Source of the DNA: Balanoglossus misakiensis
Lineage: Eukaryota > Hemichordata
Reading direction: 5' to 3'
Length of the DNA: 64,000 nt
Assembly: GCA_040954595.2 (NCBI GenBank)
Contig: CM082583.2
Location: 6,262,001 to 6,326,000, forward strand
A program made the position numbers and the translations under genes. Position 1 is the first letter of the stretch. Each line of letters starts with the position of its first letter. The notes beneath the pieces were generated by a model. It was not told the DNA's origin. It was given only the letters and a program-made list of their open reading frames with translations, and searched no databases. Positions 45,748 to 58,000 of the stretch are shown here, piece by piece.

Positions 45748-48700
45748 TCACGACTCCTCGTTCCCCGAATCTTCGTTATCATCATAAATATTATCGTCAT
45801 CCTCATCGTCATCGTCATCATCATCAAGGTCATAATCATCATCATAAAAGTCAGCCATGTCCATTGAACTACTCTGTGGCGTTTGAATTTTAGTCTTAAC
45901 ACAGTAATCCTGTAAAGTTATAGGCACCTTCACACCATCCTTATCTGCGTCAGCCTTGGTGGCCGAAACCTGCTTCCTGTGGGTGGAAAAAAATGAGAGA
46001 GAAAAAATATGACAATGGACTCATCAGTTGAGATGCAGTTTATAATGAATCATAAAGGACTCACATTATTACTGATGCATCAGAAACAGAAATGATGTTA
46101 GGTACTCTGACACTAATGATCACTGACACAAATATCCTTACGTCAATTATTTTTAGTTCAGCCACATCAATACATGTAGATTTCTCAAGGTGATAACGAA
46201 GGATTCTACTTGAATTGGTCAGCCGTACTGGCAATAATCCAAACACCTTGCAGAAGGAAAACATTCCCCAATCTCATTCTGTATGTGGTTTTTGTTCTTG
46301 TGAATTTGTTTTTCAAATCTGCAATTGTTTTAGTGAATTGATGACATCACATGTACTGGTTCTTCCTTTTGATCACAATTCTGATTTTTCGTGCATCACA
46401 GATTATGTCTTATTTTCCTACAAGAAAAATCTTCTCCTTAGGCACCCTTTTAAGTGGACACTGTCGTCATTAACGAATCTAACATCTGAGCTATTTATAT
46501 AACACATTTGGCGGCAAGGCCACTGACTGTGATTCACAAGTGCACCTAGCCGCACCTACCCTATTGGATTTCTACCACGCCGGAAAAATTACACACAACA
46601 GACACAGAAACCCCTTACCTAATGATGTTTTCGTATTCGCAGTCTTTTCCTTTGGAGTCCTTCCATTTCCTAAACATAACTGAGGCGTCCACATTGGCTG
46701 GTGAAAATGTGTTGGGCTCGTTCAAAAGCGATATTACACTGAGCAAAATCGTCCTACCAAAAAATACAAAACAAGTAACCAATACAATGTTAGAATATTA
46801 TTGGGGGGCGGGAGGGATCTATCACTACTATCACACTGAGAAAAATAGCATGGGGAAAAATATATATATATAAAATATTTTCCCAACTGCCTTCTCGACT
46901 ATGTATGCTTTCCAACATAAAGCAAAAATACATCAAAACTGTAAACTGCTAGGAAGGCCAAATCTATGCATGTTTATAACACTGTGAGCACAGATCACAT
47001 ATCTAGTGACGCACACATAAGACCAAAGGGAAGATTCTATACAGCAAATAATGGAAAAGCTGACAGCTACCATACCATGCTTTCAATGGTGACCGTATGT
47101 ACAGTGTATGTGCGTGCATGTATTCATTTTTGCAATTACAGAGCTTACCTAATGGATGGCTGTGACATCACCATCAATACAAGGCCATCTCTATATGGCA
47201 TTCCTTTTGAATTTTGCTGTGTTTAGGCCACAGTATTTTTTTAAACCACTAGAGACCAGAATTTGTTTTTAAAATCAGTGAAACCCTGATTGCTACCAAT
47301 TTACTAGAATTCACTCTATCCCCGTCTTCCTCCAGGATAAACGAAAGCTTGCATAATCTAATCAGTGTAAACTGATCACTGATTTTCTTTCTCTTCATTA
47401 ATACACCACCATCTAGGTTATCAGGACAAAAAACAAATAAATTTTGTGACGTTTACCTGACATTCTGTGTGGGATTCCACCTTTCTGAGGGCAACTCTCC
47501 GCTCTGTGGGTCGTCTACAGGTGGATGAAGAATTGATATGCATAGATCCCCATTCTAGATAGAAGGAGAGAAAAAACATAACAGAGAAAATTTTCAGAAA
47601 AATAATGCAATCAAAGCCTAGAAGAATGGGTTATTTTTTTCAAAATGGACAACTGCCTCCTCCAACCTCCAAGCACAACAATCCTCCATTAAAGGGACAG
47701 ATACACAATTCAGTTAATTTTTTGTTTATACAATGTATATAGTAACAGGCTATCCTGCAAATGATCTTTTGTGCCCCGAGCACAGTACATGTATTTGCCC
47801 TTTTAACTACACAGCTGATTTCCAAAAAGTTGGAGTCCAATGTTACATGTATCTCTGAAAAGGCTTTGCCATTTGTTTAGCAAAGAAAGTCCTGGTCTTA
47901 CCTCATAAACATTTGGATGCCACATTTTGGATATAAATCTGAAAGTCGGGGGAGAATATGGATACTCCTGGGGAAATTTCATCCTCGCCTGGAAATAAAA
48001 CAAGAGAATTACATCCATTATGATTGTATACATGTATGTGTGACAGTGTATACCATGCATCATTCATCACAATTAGGGGTACTTTATTGCTGCTTTTATT
48101 GAACACTCATCACTGGATGTTGGACCAATGCAATCACAGTGAGGTTTGCGTGTATGCTGACGGGCAATTTCATATTTTCTGGTATCCACATGAACACAGA
48201 TTCCTAGAAATATAAAAGTTTATATGCAACTGTATATCAAGCAATACTGTGTTGTGTTTTGAATCAGTTTTGTGGCAATTATGACAGCGCTCTGGTCCAG
48301 ACAAAATTTGACCCTCAGCTACATGTACAAGGACTCCCTAGGCTACTAGAAATATGAAAATACAAAATACGCAGAAGTAATATCTTATATAATGTTGCAT
48401 TGACCATGTCTCTAGTTTCCAGATTACTAGGAAGCAAACAATTGAAATAAATCAACATTCACCTTGAGTTAACAGGAAATTGTATATAACGAAGGTCATA
48501 TGTCAATGGTAATATTTAAATTTAGTATAAGTGTATCATACATGTGCGTTTGTATGTACCATTTAACTCCACCAGAACACTGTCTGAAAAACATTAACTA
48601 ATGCAGTATGATTGCCTGAAATATTAACATAACACCAAACTTACTGAGTAGCATTGTCAGAATGAATATTAATTTATTACAAATGAATTGTGTACATGTT

Positions 48701-51097
48701 CTCGTGTCGTGAAACCCGGTTCAACTATAGGGTACACAGGGTTCATGCACTTTGTGTATACTATACTCGCATCTTTATGTATTGTGGCTCATGTAAATGC
48801 GACTCAACAATCAAAATGGCGAAACTAGCACACGTTCACTGTATGTCTAGATTTCACCCGTGTACAAATGTACGTCTTTCTAGACGTTGCCAATGTAAGT
48901 CCTTGGCAACACAGTTGCCTTATATCCTTCTGACATCAAATGGAACATTTAAGCTGGACAGGCTGGGGCAGCTGGCTGTACATGTAGGTGCCTCGTACAG
49001 TACAGCAATCTCACTTGGCCGTTAATGTTTAGGGAACATGCATATCATATCAGTATGCATGAGATTCAGTGTTGTATAGAGTAGCCAACTTATCACTTGG
49101 CATTTCGGATATGTTTTTTATGATTCAATAAAGATTAACTAATTCCACTGTTCCCCACCTCTTATTTGTACCAACCAATTTTATCTTTTGCTAAATGAGA
49201 ATGTTTGCCTTGGCGCGGTTTATGTTAGTGCTTGCCAAGTCTAGGAGGTATGTGATCACATGGCTCACCAGATCACACCAATCTTAACATGTTCACTCCA
49301 GTCATGTTTTATTGAAAATTTGCTGCAACCCACTTTGATTAGCATTTCTAAATTTGAACTACAGAGTACTTAAGTTGTTCCAGGGGAGAGCTGTAAACTG
49401 TAATGCTTTTATTTTGTTCTGGTGACAGGTTGACAGAGCACAAGGTGAAAAGGTTAAGCATGTGACACTGGCTGATAATGTTGTCACCATTTATAACTAA
49501 CCACTCAAATCAAAATGCATGCCACCATTGCGACATATTCCCCCAACTTGGTTCTTTTGTCCTGTACACCCATATTTTTAAAATCCATTAATTAAGCCAA
49601 TTCGGCCTCTCCAGAATGTAAGATGTACACATTAAGTGTTCACACACACCCATACGGCAATACTTGCTGCATCCAGCATTAGTAGAATGGGTGACAGAAG
49701 GCACCCTATGTGCACCTCCTGCTGTTCGGCTCAATCTGGAGAATACAATGTCACAAAATAGTATACCCAGCATATGCATCAATACAGGAAGTCTTATTAT
49801 GTGCTTTTAGCAATCATAATGGCCTAGGCTACCAGTCCACTGCACCAAAATAATTTCAACATCAAAATGGTACCAGAGTTTTACATGGTAAATGAAATGT
49901 TGTTGATAACAAATTTATTCCATCTCCAAATGTTCATTACATAATATTTACATACTATTCTAATTAAAATTACTTGTTTCCAATTCAATCTATTATTTGA
50001 TCATGTCATTTTTTATTTTCTTCTTTTTTGTGCTGTGTTACACTTACAGTCATTTAATTTTACGACCCAGTGACAGCTATAAAGACAATATAATCTTTAT
50101 GCTCAGAAATATATGGTGCAAGTGTCCTTGAATTTAAAAACAACCTGATTCCACCTTTCATGGCCACATCTGTATACCACAATTGCTATTCAGTAAGATT
50201 TATGAAATGTGTACGTTATGATCTTTCTTGTGTAAGACCGACAACCCCCTCCCTGCTTTATTCTACAGAGAGAACAATTTCTGCTATGATCTGTGATTCA
50301 GCAATTGAGTGTGATTATGAGCAGTTTTACTGCGGTGTTTGGCACTTGCCGAAGAATGAGATGTGGAATATGCAGTTTTCACAAATATTGAAGATCTGAA
50401 ATATTATTAGTATAGACATCACTGCACTCCATCTATCAGTACTTGACTTAAACACGTAATAAAGACATCTCATTGAATCATACACCGAAAACCTGCGCTA
50501 TTGTTAAACTGTATTATTGTATTGTAAATAAAGTAACTTTAAAAGGTCGACTCGCTCTTTGTTGTGACGACACTTACCTTGGGCACGGCCTTGTTTTGTT
50601 TTTTAATGCGGCGGCAGTCTGTGCCGCTTTGGTGAAAGATGGACACGGTTTAATTTGATCGGGATATAAATTCACAGCTGTTCTGAGCAGAAGTTGGACG
50701 TTTCAGACGGGGAAAACGCCTGATAAACAAAGGATCGCTTCGGCGTACAATCACCAGGAACAATGACTCACATTTTGGCACGGACATGAATAATCGGCTA
50801 ATTCCATCGCACAACACATTTGGTTGGATTCATATTTTGCGGCGACGGTTGAAACGTTCCAGTTATTAATAAATCATATTTGTGAATTACGAAGGGGAAA
50901 AAGTTAACCGAAACAATTACCTTAAAATATCCTCCCTGATAAAGCGTTTCTGGTGGACCGAAAATAGCTACTTCCCATTCAAATAAGCTGCTCTCGTTCA
51001 ACAGCGACACTCTGAAACCTTCGACTGGTTCTTCTTGTAAATTCTTTAGTTCCAAGCTTAGCGCTCTCACGGCGCTAGTCATAGGGTTCGAGGCCAT
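45748..51097 (-). CDS. UBE2R2: UBE2R2/CDC34-type ubiquitin-conjugating enzyme E2, 5 exons
   Basis: E2 that works with SCF (cullin-RING) ligases to build K48-linked ubiquitin chains. Exons 50921-51097, 47902-47988, 47457-47554, 46619-46753, 45748-45976 sum to 726 nt, 241 residues, close to human UBE2R2 (238) and CDC34 (236). Seen: [68 protein letters not shown] with the catalytic Cys (in the third exon); the acidic-loop insertion [20 protein letters not shown] typical of CDC34-class E2s; [20 protein letters not shown]; and an acidic Asp-rich tail ending SGNEES. NGD, MFRKW, KQVSATK and SGNEES favour UBE2R2 over CDC34; in an invertebrate it may be the single ancestor of both. Confidence 0.97.
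47989..50920 (-). other. UBE2R2-like intron 1, no gene recognised
   Basis: 2.9-kb intron with several TACATGTA palindromes and no conserved coding block. Small frames at 48.7-49.0 and 49.6-49.8 kb have no recognisable content. Confidence 0.7.
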
Positions 51098-51213
51098 ACT
51101 CGTCTCTGAATCTGTGTTCTTGTAACAGTCTTAAAGAAAAATGTCGAACCTTTAAACGCGAAAAAAATACGGAGATCTAGGAAGCCGTACCTTCCTCTTT
51201 ATGTTTTCGAACC

Positions 51214-51241
51214 AATATGGCGGATTTATGCAGTGACGTCA
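51214..51241. promoter_or_regulatory. Promoter motifs of the UBE2R2-like gene: YY1-like site and CRE
   Basis: A YY1-type AATATGGCGG at 51214-51223 and a full palindromic cAMP-response element TGACGTCA at 51234-51241, about 120-145 bp upstream of the start codon. A CCAAT (51212-51216) adjoins. Inferred from consensus only. Confidence 0.55.
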
Positions 51242-52972
51242 CAATTATAAACAGTGACCCTTCGTGACCACCTAAGTTATCCATTAATCACCGATGGTTG
51301 CTTAGCTCACAAGAGACAAGGCAAAGCAATTACTATCGACGCGATCTACATTATACATATCAGGCTGCACAGATAAATCACTCATTTCCAGCAATCTCAG
51401 CTCAGTAGGTGTCAATAAGGCGAGAATTTTAAAAGCCATGTATTGTTTTGCCAAGGAAAGTGATCGAGAAAACTCACGAAGGAGGAGAGGCTTAACTTCC
51501 GGGAAATGCCCGGTGGTCACAACAGAAAATGACGTAAGCGACGACCCTCCCTTTGGAGATGATTCACCCATTTCAAAGAAAAGTGGACGGTTTGCGGTCT
51601 TTCACCCATCGAGGATGTTGTGTCAGCAGTCTGAATTCATGTAAGCCTGCTGGAAAGGGGGAGGGGTATAGCTGATGATTCAAGAAGAAGTATCTTCCAC
51701 GAGACTGGATGTGGAACATACATACACATGCATTTATATAACAAAAATCACTGCAAAAAAGGTCTAATACATCTCTATGTAAGTTGCATGGAAATAATAC
51801 TGACCGGCGGAGACAGGGCTTTCACCAAAAGTACAGCTTTTATGGGAATGTTTTTCTCATGTAGCTACAATAACAAGTCATTCTGCAATAAACATGAAAG
51901 CTTGGAGATCGCGAATAGTGTATACATACTAGCTGCAGCATATCATGCATTACAGTGCCACAATTAAAGGATCTGACAAAACCGGAGAAAATATCCGGCT
52001 TGGATTGTTTCTACAAGGTTTCCGATTGAAAACGACAGTTCGCATTTTTCTCAGTTCTGTCGGTGATGGCGTCATTCCCCACAAGAACCCCCCCCCCCCC
52101 CCTGTCAAACCCTGTTGTCAACCTGGCCACATGAAAGCTACATGTAGGTTACAGAACACGAGTTCCATAATAACACTTTATTTTACAGTAAAAAAACAAA
52201 TACCACATACATCACGGAATGATGGCGTGCGAAAACTGTAACTTACGAAGTAAATGTTAAATACCAGCTTAAACAAAACCTAGAAAAGCTAAATATCATA
52301 CTGAACTGCTAGCGAATGTTCTTTACATTTTGTTTATTTGAACACAAGAACAAGGCTTTGCTGTGACTACAAAACTCCACACAGCTGTTTCAACATATAG
52401 AGGGAAAAAAAATACTAGCTACATTAAGTTTTTGACCATGTTAATGTATATGAATATCTCAAATACTATGCTTGAAAAACATGACGGCAGCTATACTTTT
52501 AAACTCCATGAGCTGTAACTTTTTCCTGTGATCTTATTCCAGGTGTAACCTGCACAGTCTAGTTCAATTGCCTATTTAAAGCATGATAAAATGGCCATAA
52601 TCAATTGTCCAAATTTATAGCTACCTTTAAAGAAACAAATGAAGAACATGATTAACGCAGAATTATCCACAAGAAACTATTTTCTACGACTGTCAAAATG
52701 ACTTTGGAACTTTCTATGATTGGGTTAAGATTGCCTTTATCAATTTAAACTATCCTGAACTAAGTATTTCGGCAAGTTTGGCACATGATTTGGCACTTCT
52801 GAATATTGAACGAAAACAATCAAAAAAGCATACTAAACTCATTCAACTTTTTTCACATTTTGTTATTTTTGTCTGTTACAAAGTTTCAGAATGACCCGGT
52901 ATCACTTTAGCTAATATGAACTTCAATTTCTTAGACATGGCAAACATCGGCGGCCATCTTGAAGTTGTGTCG

Positions 52973-53034
52973 ACCATATGAGATTTTTCATCACTCACCT
53001 AGGTAGCAAAAACCTATTTAAGGTAGCAAGAATT
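52973..53034 (+). repeat. Dispersed repeat, copy 2 of 2
   Basis: Second copy of the sequence at 16562-16622, sharing ACCATATGAGATTTT, CTCACCTAGGTAGCAAAAA (one or two changes) and CTATTTAAGGTAGCAAGAATT in order. Flanks beyond the repeat differ, so the conserved unit is about 61 bp. Confidence 0.8.
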
Positions 53035-54088
53035 CTCGTGATTTGTACTACAGGTTTGGATATTATGTCACTTAAAGTTCACACAGGAAGTTATGTAACT
53101 CCTGTGAACTGAACATAGGCAGTGGTGGTCACTACAGACACCCCACTCACCGCAACGATGTTACCTCTTTTAGAATTGTTTTTTAAAGTTAACTTTGCGT
53201 ATTTTGTTCACGTAGGTCTTGTCTGCACCTATGACAAGGTTGAAAAAACTGCCACCTTGTCAATTGCAACTTTTGCATTTTTGTATCAAACTTTAAAGTC
53301 TCGTACATGAACAGATACAATACTCAAAAAGTGAAAACCATAAGTTTCCCCCGTTAAACTAGTAACACAACAAGATAGTCAATTCTAGAAATTTAACAAC
53401 TGTTTAACGATGAATGTTACCAAATCCAGTTTACAACAAAATGTTGGGAAGACATGGTTGTCGCCAATTGTACCTGTGTGTGTACATGACACTGGGGTTT
53501 GTAATGCATATGATGGACAGTACTCTTTTCGTGTTAATGCAGTACTGATGGAAAAACGCTGGAGGAATAACTTTGTGAATGTTACAAAAAAGGCATAAAC
53601 GTGAGATAGTGAAACTGCTCACATCCTGTACTGCTATTCAGAATTAAACGATCTACTCTGTAAGAGATCAAGAGCCCTGGCTACGTGATGCACTTGTACA
53701 CGTACCACCCACACCCAAGCAAAAAAAGTTTACATTATTACAAGTTTTGTTGTGGACCACGGTAACACAACACACTGTATGGAATAAACAGTAACGATTA
53801 GCAATATCATTGTTCGACAACCATATATGGAAGGTGTACATCAGGTCCGGTATCTGAAAATATTCATACAATACCGTGAGTAGTCCAAATCTTTAACTAC
53901 TTAGCATGTATCTGATTTCTGAATGCAGACCTGTGCACTTCACAACAGAAATAGAAAAACTAATTTGGAACTGATGACATGTCAGGGTGAGTCACCAATC
54001 AATAAACAATGCAACATGCAACAGTTCAACACTGAAGAAACAACTATTCTATCTGGTTAAGAACCAGTGGAAGTCTTTACACAATAGA

Positions 54089-54405
54089 GTTAAAGCGCGT
54101 AGCTCGTCTCACGCGCATGCGCGTAACTTCCCAGCAAGTTTTCCGCTCGATGCATTCAAACAGTGGACTGCCTTCTTCGCTTCCTTCCATATTTCATGCG
54201 CACCGTATAAGTAGATTCTGGTTTTGTCCCTCCTTTTCACCCAAGCTAGTGTCTTTTCCCGATCTCCGACACAGATTATGGTCGCCGCCATCTTCTCTGT
54301 TGTTAGGACAGAGCACTGCCTTATGGGATTGACTGTTCGCTAAGGGTCTCTGTAACCAGCGGCTACAGTTGGAACATGCGTGCGAGACGAGCTACGCGCT
54401 TTAAC
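54089..54405. mobile_element. 317-bp terminal-inverted-repeat element
   Basis: The ends are perfect 22-bp inverted repeats: the left end starts GTTAAAGCGCGTAGCTCG (54089-54110) and the right end is its reverse complement (54384-54405), with weaker pairing further in. TTAA occurs at both edges (54090-54093 and 54401-54404), which would fit a piggyBac-type TTAA target duplication. No transposase is encoded; non-autonomous. The left repeat runs into a perfect NRF-1 consensus CGCGCATGCGCG at 54112-54123. The body holds a 60-codon - strand open frame. Confidence 0.8.
54109..54291 (-). other. 60-codon open frame inside the inverted-repeat element
   Basis: Starts at AAGATGGCGGCGAC, a strong Kozak/YY1-type context, and encodes a mixed, non-repetitive peptide beginning MAATIICVGDREKTLAWVK. 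It runs to the left terminal repeat, where a GTGAGA could serve as splice donor. It may be a captured first exon of a host gene. No family recognised; translation is unproven. Confidence 0.3.
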
Positions 54406-55081
54406 CGGTGATTAATGAAAACAAAACAAAACTTGGCAAGGCACGCAGCAACATAAGTAGTGTCTTGAAATCAACTATCTCCCTACTGAAGACATCAGAA
54501 GTATACAATAACATACATGAGAAACATCTACCACTTTCAATTAAAATAACAAAAAACCTCTCAATTAAAATAGGACTACAATCTAAAGGAATGCAACACT
54601 GCTACTGTTACTGCATAGATTTCGTTTACATAATAATAAATATAAATATATATATATATATAATATTGTGGTTATAAAGTTGGGCTTCAAGTAGTAACTA
54701 AATACTATCTTTTGGAGTTGTTTTGGGGGCTACGGCATAGGCTTTGAACATTTGGGGAACTGTCTATGGAAGAGACAAAAAGGGTAGCACACATAAACAA
54801 CAACAGCTGAACACGTCCCACTCGAGTCTGCTGCACTTCTAAGTTCCAGTTATGGAATCCAGCAGATCTCCTTCTTCGAGTGAAAGAAGTAAAACTATGT
54901 ATGTTGTGACATAGCTGATGCACAGTACATCTTTTGACACTGCCAAAAATAAACAAATATAACACCGTGAACGCACTCTCAGCCCTTCGACCAGGCTGAA
55001 CGTATCATTTCCCGTGAACCTACAGGACACCAAGCTTCTTCATATGCCCTGTCTAGTTCACTCGGTCGGTCAAATGCAAAA

Positions 55082-58000
55082 CTAACGCTTCCCCTGGGAA
55101 TTCGCTCTCTTCTTCAGCCTTCTTGATCTTTCAATGTGAGCTGAAGGACAAAATACAAAAAGCACACAGTTAGTCATGGAAAGTTTAAAATTACATCTGC
55201 CTCTGCTCTAATTTTGCATGTTTAAGTGTCATAGACAATATGGACTGTTGATTTCTAGCAACTGGCAGATAAACATATATATACAGTTCAAGTGAAAAGA
55301 GCAATTTTACAATTAAAAGGGTAGCCCTGCACACTTACCAGAGCACTTCATAATGGTTTCTTGCAGTAGATCATGGAACTTGACCTTGCCAAGACCAGGT
55401 ACGTCAGTCTGCAGAGAGGACTTGTTGACAACAGGCTGCACATTTGCAGCCCTGTTGACAACATTCTTGAAGGTATTAGTTCCGATAGTGTGAGTGGGTC
55501 CCGGTTTCTTTCCGTCGGCAGGTTGCCAGTTTGTGTGGACAAGTTGCTCTGCTCTGGTAACTGCTGTTGCACTGTTAGTGTTACTGTTGGTGCACACACT
55601 TGGAGGAGGCATTGGAGAATTCACAAAACCCTCATGTACCCCTGGAACTGCAAACTGACGTGTGTGCCCAGTCACTGGCAGAATCTGATCAGTCACTCTC
55701 CTGAGCTGCTGCAGTGTACTCAACCCGGTTTGGCCGTCCTCGGCAGACCTCGGTGGGAGCATACTTGTCGCGTATGATGGCGTGGGGAGACCGGCAGGCG
55801 ACCGAGACACAACTCCCGCTGTGCTGTGTGCAACAGCCTGGCGGGACAGTATATTCTGTTTTGTGGACTGGCGCAGCATCGCGGAAGTACTGTCGGACAT
55901 GTTGGCTGGGCTGGTGGCACTGGCGTTGACGCCCGGGTTGGCTAACGCACCCAGGTGTTGAAATTCCTCGGGTGGACGGTTGTTGCTTTCGTTGGCCGGT
56001 GCTGAAACGCTTTGCACTGCACTGGAGAGTGACCACACTGATTCAATTCTTGGTCCTGTATAGCGCGTTGGGTCACAGGCACTTTCTGATCCAGTGTCTG
56101 TCTGCTTCTTGTAGATTCCGTCATTAACAGGTATATTTCTCTCCGGGGCTACATTTACAGATTGGTCAGCAGTACCACTAGTCGTACTATGATACGGCAA
56201 GGTTATATCCCCCTGTTTGCCTTCCTTGAACATGTCACGCAATGAGCAAACAAAATCGATCTTTAACCCAGAATGACTGCTGTCACTAGGTGGTGCTACA
56301 GCCGCGTTGGATTTCAGTGAAGCGGAGGTCGAGGACTCGAATGCTCTTGTGTTTTCTGACTGAGGTTGCGTGTTGTTTGAGTAGCTTTCACGGGGCTCGC
56401 TGACGACACGAGGTTCAAAGCCTTGCAGTCCATCTGCGGGGGGACGCTGTCCTGCTTCTCTGTGCTTCGTTGTTCCACCTGGCCTTGTCACCGCAGACTG
56501 TTCGACTGCATTGCTTACTCGTGGCAGTGTTGGAGCTTCATGGCTCGGCACAGCGCCCTGGGTAGACCCGTCAGCAGACGGACCCTCACCACTCCCTGTA
56601 CTAGCCGCTCTCCCGTTGGCCTTGCATCTTGACACAACTTCTGCGGTGCTCCTGCTCGCTCTCGAGTCATCGTACTCCTGCAGAAGTTTGCACAGGACCG
56701 GATTTTCTCTGGTCAAAGAACAGATTCGGTTCTGATGCGCACTTGTAGTGACGGTACTGGCAGCTGACCTTGACGTTCCTTGCCCTTGGCGGGTGGTGGA
56801 CTCGCTGGCACCACCAATGCTTGTTGCATGAGAATCGACTCTGGTGGGTTCAAGTACACTGCCACAAACTTGGCCGCCGGATCCTGGAACCATTGGGGAC
56901 AAAGAGCACACGAAGTCAATTTTAATCCCCGACTCGGACGGTTTTTGCTGCACTGAGGCCTCGCTGTGGGGACGATAGGGGAGAGGGGGAGCCCTTCCCG
57001 CATGACTGACAACCCCATCCGACGAGTGTCTTTTCCTGTTCTGTTGCGCTGGTTCACTGTATTGCCGATTTGCGCCACAGTTGCCCTGGTTGCCGCCTAC
57101 TCTGGTGGCTGGACTGATCTGTTGATCAGGGTTCCCTGCATTACCAGGCCCGCTGGTGCAGGTGTGGTGAACTGTGTAGGTGCTGCGCCGATCCTGGTAC
57201 ACAGCGCTTTCCCTCGCGGAAGAAGTTGGATGTCTCGGATTGGGGGCGTGCGCCCTGTGCTGCCACCGGCTGTCGGTCGGATACTGCGCAAACTGATGCC
57301 CGTATCTGATGGTGTTGTACGTATTACCCTGCCACGCTGGGGCCACATTATCCGCAGTCGTTGGCGGAAGTTGTCGTCTATAACCATACACCTGCCCGGT
57401 TGGAGCATTGAGACTTCCCGGTGGTGGCGGTGGTGGTGGTGGCCTGGGAATGTTGCCGTAAGGGTTGCCGAACGGATGATGCATCCTGTAAACATGTTGG
57501 GGATTGTAGTTTCCAGGTTGACCGGGTGCTGCAGATGCAGGGCTGAGTAACTCGCCAGTCTGGGCATCGAACGGACCTACAAGAATCATCGGCGGCTGAT
57601 GATTATACGGGGGTCGTTCCCGGAAGGCTTCGTGCTGCGGCCAGGGTTGATTGGGCAAAGTTGGATGCGGCGGCGGAGCTCGGTACCCACTGGGTGCCAC
57701 GGCGGCCGGATGCTGCGACGGAAGAGGAAACCAGGGATGATTCCCACCGGGGAAGCCGCGTTGGAGCCTGGGAAACATTCCTGGAGGAGGCACCGGGGGG
57801 CGAAATCCTGCCTGTAAACGACCCCCCTGCAACTCGTCAGCCGGTCTCCGTACGGCGTGCTGCTGCAGGGCACTCTTGTGGTGGTTCTGCCCTTGACCTT
57901 GACTCTGGCCGTGATCGACCAGTGGCCTCCAAACGCTGGCCTGCTGCTCTCTGTAGTTGTGATCGGTCAGTGTCGCACCAGGATTCGGTGGCCAGCTTCT

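Larger units (their letters stand above)
51098..55081. other. Intergenic region between UBE2R2-like gene and the 2,203-residue gene
   Basis: No gene supported. Contents: the UBE2R2-like promoter, a C-homopolymer near 52088-52101, a dispersed repeat at 52973-53034, the 317-bp inverted-repeat element at 54089-54405, an AT dinucleotide run near 54645-54662 and, on the right, the 3' UTR of the gene starting at 62195. A 68-codon + strand frame at 51.44-51.64 kb has no recognised domain. Confidence 0.6.

Noticed and set aside
45363-45893. 176-codon + strand open frame with a His-rich end
   Set aside because: It is antisense to the UBE2R2-like acidic last exon; the His run is the complement of Asp codons.
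51438-51644. 68-codon + strand frame upstream of the UBE2R2-like gene, with a possible donor at its end
   Set aside because: No similarity recognised and no downstream exon found; could be a first exon, but cannot be supported.
56966-57550. 194-codon open frame on the + strand
   Set aside because: Antisense shadow of the same proline-rich exon.
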